From NCBI GenBank assembly GCA_021779655.1, contig JAJYAF010000045.1, positions 1 through 10,643 of the forward strand: a stretch of DNA of 10,643 nt, in the 5' to 3' direction. Below, one piece after another: positions 1 to 7,759 of the stretch. Below the pieces are notes generated by a model. That model did not search any database. It was not told where the DNA came from and was given only the letters and a program-made list of their open reading frames with translations. The DNA comes from Pseudomonadota bacterium. GTDB lineage: Bacteria; Pseudomonadota; Alphaproteobacteria; Acetobacterales; Acetobacteraceae. A program made the translations under genes and the position numbers. Every line of letters starts with the position of its first letter. Position 1 is the first letter of the stretch.

Positions 1-11
1 CGATCTTTCAT
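1..11 (-). CDS. possible start of the next gene (three codons only)
   Basis: An ATG at 9-11 on the minus strand is preceded by an AAGGA-type ribosome binding site about eight bases upstream. It lies four bases after the stop codon of the glycosyltransferase. Only Met-Lys-Asp and two further bases fall inside the window, so no product can be assigned. Glycosyltransferases of the PglA-like type are often followed by an undecaprenyl-phosphate sugar transferase, but that is a guess from context and not something the three codons show. Confidence 0.35.
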
Positions 12-14
12 GAC

Positions 15-1199
15 TTATTTCCTTTCCATGAGCGCTTCATACACCAAAACCGTCTGGCGGCAGACGATCTCATCGGTAAAATACCGCTCCACACGCCGGC
101 GCGCGGCCATACCCATCCGGGTTCTCAACGCCCGCGATTCGATAAGCTTTTGCAGCGCCTCGGCCAGGGCATCCGGATTTCGTGGAGGAACCAGAAATCC
201 CGTCTCCCCCTCGACCACTGCTTCCCGGCAGCCCGGAATATCGGTTGCAACCAGCGGCCTGCCCGCCGCCATCGCCTCCAAAGCGGATTTCGGCAAACCC
301 TCCCGGTAGGAAGATGGCTGGCAGGCGATATGCGCGCCGCGCAGCAATTCGGCCACGTCTTTGCGCGGGCCGAGCCAGCGTACCCAGCCTTCCCGCTCCC
401 AGCCACGCAACTCCGGTTCCGTAATACTGTTCGGATTGCCTTCATCCGGCGCGCCTACCAGCAGAAATTCGGCCTGACATTTTTTGCCGAGCAGAGCGCG
501 CGCCGCGGCGACGAAGTCGGTAATTCCTTTCTCGCGGATCATCCGGGCAATCAAAATCACGCGGATCGGCGGCGGCGGCTCCGGCGCGAGAGTAAATTCC
601 CCGATATCCACGCCCGCGCCGCGAATGATGCTGGCGGCCTGCGGGCGGACCGCCCCACGGGCTGCTAGTTCTGCGAGATCGTCCGGATTTTCGAAGATGA
701 CCCATCCATTCCGTGGCGAAAGCGTATAGCGAAGGAGGAGGCTTACAATGGGTTTGAGCAGCCGTGCCAAGGGGCGATCGGAAGAGAATACATACCCGAG
801 CCCGACGGGTGCGTTCACGATCGCCCGAACCCCGGCAATCCGGGCGGCGAACCCCCCCTGCACGATGGGCTTGAGGGCGATATGATGAACGAGATCGGGC
901 TTAAGCGCGCGATATATCCGCGCAAGCCTTAAGGTGAACAGCATCTCCGGAAACGGATTCATCCGGCGCCGCTTGAAGCTGACAGGGATGACCTCGATCC
1001 CGGCGGCGCGAATCGCGGTGCTGGCTTCGCCGGAATTCGCCACCAGGAAGACGCGCCATCCGGCAGCCTTGGCGGCAAGCGCGCGCTTGAGGAAATGCGA
1101 GGCGAAAAACCAATCCTCGGTGACGAGATAGACCAGGGTTCCGGCTGCATGATCGTGGCGTTCGCCCGGAATGGCTGCTGGATAGGTCGTGTCGGTCAT
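15..1199 (-). CDS. glycosyltransferase family 4 (GT4), PglA/WcaL-like
   Basis: This 394-residue protein is a retaining GT-B glycosyltransferase. It probably transfers a sugar from a nucleotide donor onto a lipid-linked oligosaccharide at the cytoplasmic face of the membrane. The N-terminal acceptor domain starts at about residue 21 (TLVYLVTEDWFF) and includes DLVHHIALKP near 102-111 and NAPVGLGYVF near 129-138, typical of the subgroup that contains Campylobacter PglA. The GT4 donor domain runs from about 211 to 360. It has ARMIREKG (218-225) and an E-x7-E motif, E300 to E308 in EGLPKSALE, followed by GRPLVATDIPGCREAV. Length is normal. The first 20 residues look unconserved and no clear Shine-Dalgarno precedes the ATG, so the true start could be slightly downstream. 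It lies 63 bp after galE, which could supply its donor sugar. The exact sugar and acceptor cannot be read from sequence. Confidence 0.9.
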   Translation of the reverse strand: MTDTTYPAAIPGERHDHAAGTLVYLVTEDWFFASHFLKRALAAKAAGWRVFLVANSGEASTAIRAAGIEVIPVSFKRRRMNPFPEMLFTLRLARIYRALKPDLVHHIALKPIVQGGFAARIAGVRAIVNAPVGLGYVFSSDRPLARLLKPIVSLLLRYTLSPRNGWVIFENPDDLAELAARGAVRPQAASIIRGAGVDIGEFTLAPEPPPPIRVILIARMIREKGITDFVAAARALLGKKCQAEFLLVGAPDEGNPNSITEPELRGWEREGWVRWLGPRKDVAELLRGAHIACQPSSYREGLPKSALEAMAAGRPLVATDIPGCREAVVEGETGFLVPPRNPDALAEALQKLIESRALRTRMGMAARRRVERYFTDEIVCRQTVLVYEALMERK

Positions 1200-1226
1200 G
1201 GTATCGCGGCAAGTGATCGGCGGAAT

Positions 1227-1251
1227 GCCAAGCCGGTTCAGCCGGCTTGGC
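1227..1251. repeat. perfect 10-bp inverted repeat (hairpin) between galE and the glycosyltransferase
   Basis: The arms GCCAAGCCGG (1227-1236) and CCGGCTTGGC (1242-1251) are perfect complements around a five-base loop. They would form a strong RNA hairpin 12 bases after the galE stop. No T-run follows on the minus strand, so it does not look like a standard Rho-independent terminator. It may be a partial terminator, an mRNA-stabilising 3' end for galE or a processing site. A second short palindrome (GGCC...GGCC, 1249-1262) overlaps it and could compete for pairing. Confidence 0.6.
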
Positions 1252-1262
1252 CGGATATGGCC

Positions 1263-2279
1263 TCACACATTGACGAGCCCGGCCCGGCCGGCTTCCCATC
1301 TCCAGGCGTCACGACACATGTCATGGATGCCAAGCCTTGCCTTCCACCCCAGCAACCGCTCGGCGGCGCTTGGGTCCGCGTAGTAGCTGGCGACATCGCC
1401 CGCTCTGCGGGATACGATTTTATAGGGAATTTTTCGCTGCGTTGCTTCCTCGAAGGCGCGGAGAAGCTCAAGAACCGAAATGCCCTTCCCGGTGCCGAGA
1501 TTGACCGTGAAAGTCTCGTCATTCGCCAGCACGCGTTCCACCGCAAGCGCGTGCGCCTCCGCCAGATCCATGATATGGATATAGTCACGGACTCCGGTTC
1601 CGTCCCGGGTGTCATAGTCGTTGCCGAAAATTTGCAGCAAAGGCCGTGAGCCGGTGGCAACCTGGCAGATATAGGGCATGAGATTATTCGGCGCCCCGCG
1701 CGGCGTTTCGCCGATCATGGCGGAGGGATGCGCGCCGACCGGGTTGAAATAGCGCAGATTTGCGGCGCCAAGCAGCTTGCGGGTGCGCGCCAGGTCGTTG
1801 ATGAGAATTTCCATGATCTGCTTGGTGCGGCCATAAATATTTTCCACCCGGGTCGGCGCGCTTTCCGGAATCGGCGAAACTTCCGGCTGGCCGTAGACCG
1901 TGGCCGACGATGAAAACACGATGTGCCGGATACCCCGCTCTTCCATGAATTGCAGCAGCCGGATCGTGCCGCCGATATTCATGTCGTAATACCGGATCGG
2001 ATCCGTCTCGCTTTCCTGCACGGCCTTCAACGCGGCGAAATGAATGACCGCATCGATCGCAAACGGCGAAAGCGCCGCGGATAATGCCGCCCTGTCCAGG
2101 ATGTCTGCTTCGATAACCGGAATAGCCTTGCCCGTGAGCTGGCGCAGGCGATCTGGCGCGTCACGTTCGGAATTGCTGAAATTGTCCACGATGACAAGCT
2201 GGTGCCCGCGTTCCGCCAGAACGGCCGCGGTGTGCGATCCGATATAACCGTTGCCGCCAGTTAACAATATTTGCGCCAT
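1263..2279 (-). CDS. galE: UDP-glucose 4-epimerase
   Basis: GalE interconverts UDP-glucose and UDP-galactose with tightly bound NAD+, in the cytoplasm. The protein is an extended short-chain dehydrogenase of 338 residues, the usual length. The NAD-binding motif GGNGYIG is at residues 8-14. D32 and N33 follow beta-2, HFAALK is at 80-85, the catalytic serine lies in SSSATVYG (123-130), and Y149 and K153 form the YxxxK pair. The substrate-side motif LRYFNPVGAHPS (175-186) and RDYIHIMDLA (231-240) are typical of true GalE rather than of general dehydratases. The gene starts 19 bp after the heparinase-like gene and precedes a glycosyltransferase, which suggests a role in making galactose-type precursors for surface polysaccharide. 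Related UDP-GlcNAc or UDP-glucuronate 4-epimerases cannot be fully excluded, but the motif pattern favours GalE. Confidence 0.95.
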   Translation of the reverse strand: MAQILLTGGNGYIGSHTAAVLAERGHQLVIVDNFSNSERDAPDRLRQLTGKAIPVIEADILDRAALSAALSPFAIDAVIHFAALKAVQESETDPIRYYDMNIGGTIRLLQFMEERGIRHIVFSSSATVYGQPEVSPIPESAPTRVENIYGRTKQIMEILINDLARTRKLLGAANLRYFNPVGAHPSAMIGETPRGAPNNLMPYICQVATGSRPLLQIFGNDYDTRDGTGVRDYIHIMDLAEAHALAVERVLANDETFTVNLGTGKGISVLELLRAFEEATQRKIPYKIVSRRAGDVASYYADPSAAERLLGWKARLGIHDMCRDAWRWEAGRAGLVNV

Positions 2280-2298
2280 AGAACAGTATTATCCCAAT

Positions 2299-3909
2299 TC
2301 AGCCAAGTTTGGTAAGCGCCCATTTCACCAATTGCGGCTCTTCCTGAGGCATGGAAAGAACGACCTGTTCGGTGCGGCGCGGTTCCGATAATCCGAAATA
2401 GATACTTTCTTCGATGCGGATACTCATTCCGTCGGCGCGCAAGCGCCAGCCTTGCCCGGAAGGCAGGCGAAGCAAGGCCGCCTCGTTATCCTGCTGCAAG
2501 CTAACGGTAACCTTGGGGTGCAGATGGAAACGAATGACAAAGGGCTGTGGCTGCTCGGCATCGATGAAGTCTTCTCCGCGAAGGTCCTCTCCGCTTTCCG
2601 CAAGGTAAAACCGCCGGTGATGCATGGCGCCGAAGGGTTTCATCCAGCCGTCATGGCTCGTCTCCAGCCAATGCGCTCCGCCCGCGCTCTGATGTTGCGC
2701 ATGCACCTGCGCCGGCCGCCGGCCGAGGCTGTGTTCGCGTATTTCCGAGGAAGAAACGCCGGCGATGACAAGGGTGGAATGGGCGGCTGTGGCTCGCAGG
2801 GCATTCTGCCAGTCCTGGCCGGAGGCGGGCGCCGCTCCGCAATTGACGATCAATCGCTCTTTCCCGGCAGAGAACTCGAAACTCAAGGTTCCGGCATGGG
2901 CGAAACGGTCATATCCCTGTGCCGCCGGCGCGCCGGCATCGATCAGCAGTACCGATTTGCCGGCGGCCAGACGGTAAAGGCCGCTGCCGCTCAGCGATGT
3001 TGCCGAACGTCCGGACCGGCCGGCCTGGGAGAGGACCAGATCGATCAGGCTCGGCAGTTCTTCCCGGGTTCCGTTGAAGAGCGCGAGACCGCCATCGCCA
3101 TGGCGCAGCGCCCGAAGCGCCAGCGCCATGCGTTCAATGGCGGCCGGCAGCACTGCCGGCGCCTCGGCCCTGCCGCTTTGCAGCAGGGCTCGGATTTCCG
3201 TAAGATCCATCAGGGCGGCGAGATGCGCCGCCGGACTGCGCTCCACATGACAGCCATCGGGGAATAGCTGGCGCTCGATCTCCTGCGGCAGGAACCGCAA
3301 TGCGCGTGCCAGATAAGCCGCATGCTCGGGCATCGCCACGGAAGCGGCGATGAGACCTTTCAGCGCGGTGAAGGCGCGCCCGTCATGTTCCTCGGCCGGA
3401 AGCGATGCGGCCAGATTGCGGGCCTCGATGACGAGCGAACTCATCAGACGCTGGCGAAAGCCGTCATCGGCCGAGGCGGCAAAGAAGTCGTAATGCCCGA
3501 GCCAGGAAGCGATGCGGCTTCCGGCGATATCGGCGCGGTGCGCGAGCGGGTCCGGACTGCTGGATTCGATGAAATCCGCAACCAGCGCCCGCGCGCGGGC
3601 GCGAGCGGCATCGGTGCCAAGGGCGCGCAGATCCCGCAGCCAGGTGAAGCCCAGGGCATGCGCCCGCAGACCGGGCGCGGCGTTGCTCGGCGCCGCGAAT
3701 ACGCCCGGCCGAAGCACGTGAACGACGCCGGCCAAGTGAAGCTCGTCCTTGACAAGCCGGGCACCCCGGCCAGGGTCGCCCGGCCATGGGTCCCGGAGCG
3801 TCAGGGCCGGCGCATCGGGAAAATTCGCGGTCCGCAAGTTCTGTATTTTTGCAAGGAGGGTGCGGGCGCCGCGAGAGAAGCTGCTGCCGCGCGATGGTGG
3901 CGCATTCAT
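2299..3909 (-). CDS. heparinase II/III family protein
   Basis: This 536-residue protein matches the alphaproteobacterial heparinase II/III-like family: an N-terminal alpha-helical toroid domain followed by a beta-sandwich domain. Seen in sequence are LGFTWLRDLRAL (86-97), the segment HVERSPAAHL (221-230) in the helical domain, and two hallmarks of the C-terminal domain, HAGTLSFEFS (338-347) and RATAAHSTLVI (372-382). RFHLHP (460-465) follows in a late beta strand. Characterised family members are polysaccharide lyases that cleave uronate-containing polymers. The substrate here is unknown, and no obvious signal peptide is present, so a cytoplasmic or non-classically exported protein is possible. 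Its ATG overlaps the rpe stop by four bases (ATGA, 3906-3909), implying translational coupling. In many alphaproteobacteria this family sits next to rsmB, as here, but with purH downstream; here galE follows instead. Confidence 0.88.
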   Translation of the reverse strand: MNAPPSRGSSFSRGARTLLAKIQNLRTANFPDAPALTLRDPWPGDPGRGARLVKDELHLAGVVHVLRPGVFAAPSNAAPGLRAHALGFTWLRDLRALGTDAARARARALVADFIESSSPDPLAHRADIAGSRIASWLGHYDFFAASADDGFRQRLMSSLVIEARNLAASLPAEEHDGRAFTALKGLIAASVAMPEHAAYLARALRFLPQEIERQLFPDGCHVERSPAAHLAALMDLTEIRALLQSGRAEAPAVLPAAIERMALALRALRHGDGGLALFNGTREELPSLIDLVLSQAGRSGRSATSLSGSGLYRLAAGKSVLLIDAGAPAAQGYDRFAHAGTLSFEFSAGKERLIVNCGAAPASGQDWQNALRATAAHSTLVIAGVSSSEIREHSLGRRPAQVHAQHQSAGGAHWLETSHDGWMKPFGAMHHRRFYLAESGEDLRGEDFIDAEQPQPFVIRFHLHPKVTVSLQQDNEAALLRLPSGQGWRLRADGMSIRIEESIYFGLSEPRRTEQVVLSMPQEEPQLVKWALTKLG

Positions 3910-4604
3910 GCGGCGCCACGCGCACCGGCTATGGCGGATGACGCTGCCCGGATTCCGGCGATCGCCTTCGCATAATCCGGAGCGCCGAATATCGCCGTTC
4001 CCGCGATCAGGCAGTCGGCGCCTGCCGCCAGAACCCGATGCGCGTTGGCGGCCGTGATGCCGCCATCCACCTGCAAGACGATGGAACGGCCGGATTTGTC
4101 GATCATCCGCCGGAGTTGTCCGATCTTCGCCAGTTGCGAATCAAGGAACGCCTGTCCCCCAAAGCCCGGATTGACTGTCATCACCATCACCAGATCGACC
4201 AGATCCAGCACGTTCACCACCGCCTCGACCGAGGTGGCCGGGTTTAGTACCACGCCCGCTTTTTTCCCAAGCCCCTTGATCAGTTGCAGGCTTCTGTGCA
4301 GGTGGGGGCCAGCCTCCGGATGCAGGCTGATATGATCCGCGCCCGCTTCCGCGAAGGCGGCGATGTAAGGGTCGGCCGGGGCGATCATCAGGTGGACATC
4401 CAGCGGCAGCTTTGTCCGCGGCCGCAGTGCGCGGGCCACCAACGGCCCGAATGTGATGTTGGGCACGAAATGACCGTCCATCACATCCAGATGAAGCCAG
4501 TCCGCTCCAGCGCGCTCCACGGCTGCCGCTTCATCACCCAAACGCGCGAAATCGGCGGCGAGCAGGCTGGGGGCGATCAGGAAGCGATTCGGCGAACCGG
4601 ACAT
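3906..4604 (-). CDS. rpe: ribulose-phosphate 3-epimerase
   Basis: Rpe interconverts D-ribulose 5-phosphate and D-xylulose 5-phosphate in the pentose phosphate pathway (and the Calvin cycle where present). The protein is a cytoplasmic TIM barrel of 232 residues, close to the usual 220-230. It begins with the family-typical IAPSLLAADF (10-19). Metal ligands and acid/base residues are all present: H38 and D40 in LHLDVMDGHFVPN, H71 in DVHLMI, and D180 in QVDGGI. The phosphate-binding loops VNPGFGGQ (154-161) and AGTAIF (201-206) are intact. The reading frame is open for another 56 codons upstream, to 4772, but that stretch overlaps the end of rsmB and has no conserved features, so the ATG at 4602-4604 is chosen. 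The stop overlaps the start of the heparinase-like gene. It follows rsmB after 83 bp. Confidence 0.95.
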   Translation of the reverse strand: MSGSPNRFLIAPSLLAADFARLGDEAAAVERAGADWLHLDVMDGHFVPNITFGPLVARALRPRTKLPLDVHLMIAPADPYIAAFAEAGADHISLHPEAGPHLHRSLQLIKGLGKKAGVVLNPATSVEAVVNVLDLVDLVMVMTVNPGFGGQAFLDSQLAKIGQLRRMIDKSGRSIVLQVDGGITAANAHRVLAAGADCLIAGTAIFGAPDYAKAIAGIRAASSAIAGARGAA

Positions 4605-4687
4605 GCCGTGATTGTATCCGCCGGGCCGAAGATTTAACAAGCCACCCGGCACTTTCGGCCTCGCTCGTCCGAGAGCTTTGCGGCCTG

Positions 4688-5926
4688 TCAGGCCGGTTTC
4701 CTGAGCCTGGCAATGAAAAACCCGTCCATGCCGCCCCGGTCGCGCCACAGGCCGGGATGGGTCCGGATACACCCCTCCGGGGTAACGGCCTCCGGGAGCG
4801 CCGCCAGCGCCAGCCTCTCCTGTTGCAGGCCAAGGCGCTGGGCGGCGGCGCGGATTCGCGGCAGACCTTCCTCAGGCTGCAAGGAACACACAGCGTAGAC
4901 CAGCCTTCCCCCCGGGGTCAGCAGGCTGGCGGCCGCGTCCAGCAGCTTGTCCTGAACGCGGGTTAACGCCGTGATATCGGCGGGCTTGCGCAAATGCGGC
5001 AAATCCGGGTGCCGCCGGATGGTTCCGGTTGCGCTGCATGGGGCGTCCAGCAGGATGGCGGGAAATTTTTCGGCGCTTTCCCATCGGGTCGCGTCGGCGT
5101 GGACAAGCTCCGCGCTCAACCCCAGACGGCGCAGATTGGCGCGCAGAATCCCCAGGCGGTCCGCGTCCCGATCGAGCGCCGTTACCACGCCGCCCAGCGC
5201 CGCGAGCTGTGCCGTCTTGCCTCCGGGTGCGGCACAGAGATCCAGCACGCGTTCGCCGGGATTCAAGTCCAGGAACCTGGCCGGCAGTGCCGCTGCCGCA
5301 TCCTGCACCCAGAAATCGCCGGTCGCGAAGCCGGGCAGATCCGTAACCAGGGTGCCGGGCGGCAGACGGCAGGAGCCGGTTGGCAGTTTCTGAACGCCGG
5401 GGTGAGCGGGTGGGGCATGATGCGGCTTGAGCGTGATGTCGAGCGGCGCTTCATACTGATGGGCCTGCGCGATGGCTCTGGCATCCGTGCCCCAGCTTGC
5501 CCAGGCCCAGCCCGGAGTATCCAGGCGCGGCATGTCCAGCGGTTCCAGCAATTTCGTGCCGGCCGCGGTGATTTTGCGCAAGACGGCGTTGATCAACCCG
5601 GAAAATTTCTCAAGCTTGCTTCGCTTGGAGAGTTCCACCGCCGTGGCAACGGCGGCATGGGGCGGCACGCCCAGAAACAGGATGCCGGCGGCGCCCAGCC
5701 AGAGAATGAGCCGCACCCGTGGCGGCGGTTCTCTGGGCAGAAAATTCTCCAACACGGCATTCAATGTTCCGGTATGGCGGAGCACGGTGGCGGCCAATCG
5801 GTGCGCGGCCGCTTTGTCCCTGGACTCCATGGGGGGCAGGGCGGCCAGGCCGGCATCCAGCGGCAGGTGCTGGACAAGCACGGCCGATAGCAAGGCCAGC
5901 GCCGCTTCACGGGTGGGGTCGTTCAT
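4688..5926 (-). CDS. rsmB: 16S rRNA (cytosine-C5)-methyltransferase, RsmB/Fmu family
   Basis: RsmB uses S-adenosylmethionine to methylate C5 of cytosine 967 (E. coli numbering) in 16S rRNA. The 412-residue protein has an N-terminal NusB-like RNA-binding domain (about 1-130, with LSKRSKLEKFSGLINAVLRK at 99-118) and a C-terminal Rossmann methyltransferase domain. SAM-binding motif I is LDLCAAPGGKT (228-238). Motif IV DAPCSATG carries C297. Motif VI VYAVCSLQPEEG carries C347, the position of the catalytic nucleophile in this family. The protein ends with MDGFFIARL (400-408), as is usual. The ATG at 5924-5926 gives the expected N-terminus, although no good Shine-Dalgarno is visible. The gene opens the rsmB-rpe-heparinase-galE block after a 182-bp gap, so a promoter in that gap is likely, but I could not identify one convincingly. 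Confidence 0.93.
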   Translation of the reverse strand: MNDPTREAALALLSAVLVQHLPLDAGLAALPPMESRDKAAAHRLAATVLRHTGTLNAVLENFLPREPPPRVRLILWLGAAGILFLGVPPHAAVATAVELSKRSKLEKFSGLINAVLRKITAAGTKLLEPLDMPRLDTPGWAWASWGTDARAIAQAHQYEAPLDITLKPHHAPPAHPGVQKLPTGSCRLPPGTLVTDLPGFATGDFWVQDAAAALPARFLDLNPGERVLDLCAAPGGKTAQLAALGGVVTALDRDADRLGILRANLRRLGLSAELVHADATRWESAEKFPAILLDAPCSATGTIRRHPDLPHLRKPADITALTRVQDKLLDAAASLLTPGGRLVYAVCSLQPEEGLPRIRAAAQRLGLQQERLALAALPEAVTPEGCIRTHPGLWRDRGGMDGFFIARLRKPA

Positions 5927-6012
5927 AAAAGGCTATCTGTCACGTGTATCGTTGTTAAATCCCCGGCAAATCCGGCCTTCAGGAGGAATATACCTATAAC
6001 CGTCCGAACCGC

Positions 6013-6042
6013 CGAGGCGCAGGATTCATCACGAGGCGCAGG
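6013..6042. repeat. 11-bp direct repeat in the hutH-rsmB intergenic region
   Basis: CGAGGCGCAGG occurs at 6013-6023 and again at 6032-6042, a 19-bp period. It sits in the 182-bp gap between the hutH stop and the rsmB start. A pair of direct half-sites about two helical turns apart could bind a regulator of rsmB, but a pair this short in GC-rich DNA can also arise by chance. Confidence 0.3.
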
Positions 6043-6064
6043 TCGGCCGGTAGTTGTAAGCGCG

Positions 6065-6091
6065 ATCGGCTCCGGCGGATAGCTCGCCGAT
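6065..6091 (-). terminator. weak hairpin after hutH, possible 3' end
   Basis: About 17 bases after the hutH stop, ATCGGC (6065-6070) can pair with GCCGAT (6086-6091). An alternative inner stem pairs 6073-6077 with 6085-6089. Neither stem is long and no T-run follows on the minus strand, so intrinsic termination is only a possibility. The change from a catabolic gene to rsmB makes a transcript end in this gap plausible. Confidence 0.2.
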
Positions 6092-6108
6092 GACAAGGCG
6101 AAGCGATG

Positions 6109-7656
6109 TCAGGCCTCGATCAACGAGGGAAGCGCGAAATCCACCGCTTCCAGCACCGCGCCGGATTCGAGCTTTCGGCTTGCCGCCGTCACATCATCAT
6201 GCAGAAACCGGTCTTCATCGAGCGGCGGCACAACCTCCCGCAATGCCGCCAGCGCCGCCTCCAGCGGCGCGCTTGATTTCAGCGGCCGATGAAATTCAAT
6301 TCCCTGGCCGGCGGCAAGAAACTCAATGGCCAGAATGCCGCGCAGATTTTCCTGCATCCGCGCCAGGCGGCGGGCAGCATGGGCTGCCATGGAAACATGG
6401 TCCTCCTGGTTGGCCGAGGTGGGAATCGAATCGACGCTCGCCGGACAGGCATTCTGCTTGTTCTCGGAAGCCAGCGCCGCGGCGGTTACCTGCGGGATCA
6501 TGAAGCCCGAGTTCAGGCCCGGCTTCGGTGAGAGGAAAGCAGGAAGCCCGGACAAGGCAGGATCAACCAGCATCGCGATCCGGCGCTCGGCGAGTGAGCC
6601 GATTTCGCAAATCGCGATGGCCATGGCATCGGCCGCGAAGGCGACCGGCTCGGCATGGAAATTCCCCCCGGACAAGGCTTCGCCGGTCTCGGGGAAGATC
6701 AAGGGATTGTCGGTAACGCCGTTCGCCTCGGTTTCAAGCGTGTGCGCGGCATAGCGCAGCAGATCAAAAACCGCTCCCATCACCTGTGGCTGGCAGCGCA
6801 GGCAATAAGGGTCCTGCACGCGCGAATCGTTCTCCCGATGCGAGGCGCGGATTTCCGAACCCGCCATCAGCTTCGCCAAGGCCGCCGCGACTTCGATTTG
6901 ACCGCGATGGGCGCGGACCGCATGGATGCGGGGGTCGAACGGCGCATCCGTTCCTTTTGCCGCTTCGGTGCTGAGCGCGCCAAAGACAAGCGCGTGCCGA
7001 AACAGCGAATCGGCAGCGAACAGCCCGGCCAGCGCGTTGGCCGTGGAGAACTGTGTGCCGTTGAGCAGCGCGAGCCCTTCCTTCGGCGCGAGCACGATCG
7101 GCTCCATGCCGGCGGCAGCCAATGCCTGCGCCGCCGGCCTGCGCGCGCCGGCCGTTTCAATCTCGCCGAAGCCCAGCATGGCCGCGCCCATATGGGCAAG
7201 CGGCGCCAAATCCCCGCTCGCGCCGACCGAGCCTTGCGCGGGCACCACGGGCAAGAGATCACGCTCCAGCATTTCCTCCAGAAAGCGTACCGTTTCCGGG
7301 CGAACGCCGGAGACGCCATGGCCAAGGCTTGAAATTTTCAGCGCCAGCATCAGGCGAACCACGGGTTTCGGCGCCGCTTCACCATAGCCGGCCGCATGGC
7401 TCAGCACGATATTCCGTTGCAGTTGCGCAAGCTGATCGCGCTTTATCCGCACCCTCGCCAGTTTGCCGAATCCCGTATTGACGCCATAGACGGCACCGGG
7501 GAGGGCAATGATCTCCGCGACGGCCGCCGCGCCCTTGCGGACCAGTTCCATCGCCCGGACATCGAGTCGTGGCCTCGCGCCTTGATAGATCTTCCGCCAG
7601 GCGGAAAGCGGTGTCATTCCGGGAACCAGAATATATGCGCTCATCCGCTCAACCAT
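6109..7656 (-). CDS. hutH: histidine ammonia-lyase
   Basis: HutH deaminates L-histidine to trans-urocanate and ammonia, the first step of histidine catabolism, in the cytoplasm. At 515 residues it has the normal family length. The Ala-Ser-Gly triad that cyclises to the MIO cofactor is at 146-148 within [16 protein letters not shown]. Other active-site elements are present: YGVNTGFG (57-64) with the catalytic tyrosine, [16 protein letters not shown] (280-295), DNPLIF (316-321), NFHAEP (332-337) and [11 protein letters not shown] (413-423) with the conserved glutamate. The Ser-His pair at 86-87 (VLSHAAG) is the histidine-specific selectivity pair; phenylalanine and tyrosine lyases differ there. 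Two ATG codons compete: 7654-7656, with GAGG directly adjacent, and 7642-7644, which starts MSAYILVPG. The second may be the real start. No hutU, hutI, hutG or hutC is in the window; the upstream neighbour is an alcohol dehydrogenase 103 bp away. Confidence 0.95.
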   Translation of the reverse strand: MVERMSAYILVPGMTPLSAWRKIYQGARPRLDVRAMELVRKGAAAVAEIIALPGAVYGVNTGFGKLARVRIKRDQLAQLQRNIVLSHAAGYGEAAPKPVVRLMLALKISSLGHGVSGVRPETVRFLEEMLERDLLPVVPAQGSVGASGDLAPLAHMGAAMLGFGEIETAGARRPAAQALAAAGMEPIVLAPKEGLALLNGTQFSTANALAGLFAADSLFRHALVFGALSTEAAKGTDAPFDPRIHAVRAHRGQIEVAAALAKLMAGSEIRASHRENDSRVQDPYCLRCQPQVMGAVFDLLRYAAHTLETEANGVTDNPLIFPETGEALSGGNFHAEPVAFAADAMAIAICEIGSLAERRIAMLVDPALSGLPAFLSPKPGLNSGFMIPQVTAAALASENKQNACPASVDSIPTSANQEDHVSMAAHAARRLARMQENLRGILAIEFLAAGQGIEFHRPLKSSAPLEAALAALREVVPPLDEDRFLHDDVTAASRKLESGAVLEAVDFALPSLIEA

Positions 7657-7670
7657 CCTCGCGTGGCCGG

Positions 7671-7695
7671 CCGCCGGGCGGGTTCGCCCCGGCGG
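7671..7695. repeat. GC-rich inverted repeat between the alcohol dehydrogenase and hutH
   Basis: CCGCCGGG (7671-7678) and CCCGGCGG (7688-7695) form a perfect 8-bp stem with a nine-base loop, 64 bases after the alcohol dehydrogenase stop and 14 bases before the upstream hutH ATG. It could act as a transcript boundary or as structure near the hutH start. No T-run follows it. Confidence 0.4.
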
Positions 7696-7759
7696 GAGGA
7701 GGAAGCGCGAACGCAGCCCGGATGTCTGCCGGGATGCGCCGCGCCCGCCGGATTAAAGC

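Noticed and set aside
2452..3267. Long plus-strand open frame of 271 codons opposite the heparinase-like gene
   Set aside because: It has no recognisable domain and mirrors a well-supported minus-strand gene. In GC-rich DNA such antisense frames are common.
4605..4772. 56-codon N-terminal extension of rpe
   Set aside because: It overlaps the end of rsmB, shows no conserved Rpe sequence, and the protein begins in the family-typical way at the ATG at 4602-4604.
4994..5890. Long plus-strand open frame of 298 codons opposite rsmB
   Set aside because: The minus strand carries all RsmB motifs. The antisense translation is low-complexity Gly/Arg/Gln-rich sequence without a family signature.
5981..5986. 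Perfect AGGAGG on the plus strand
   Set aside because: No start codon with an open frame follows at a usable distance. All genes here run the other way, so it is probably chance.
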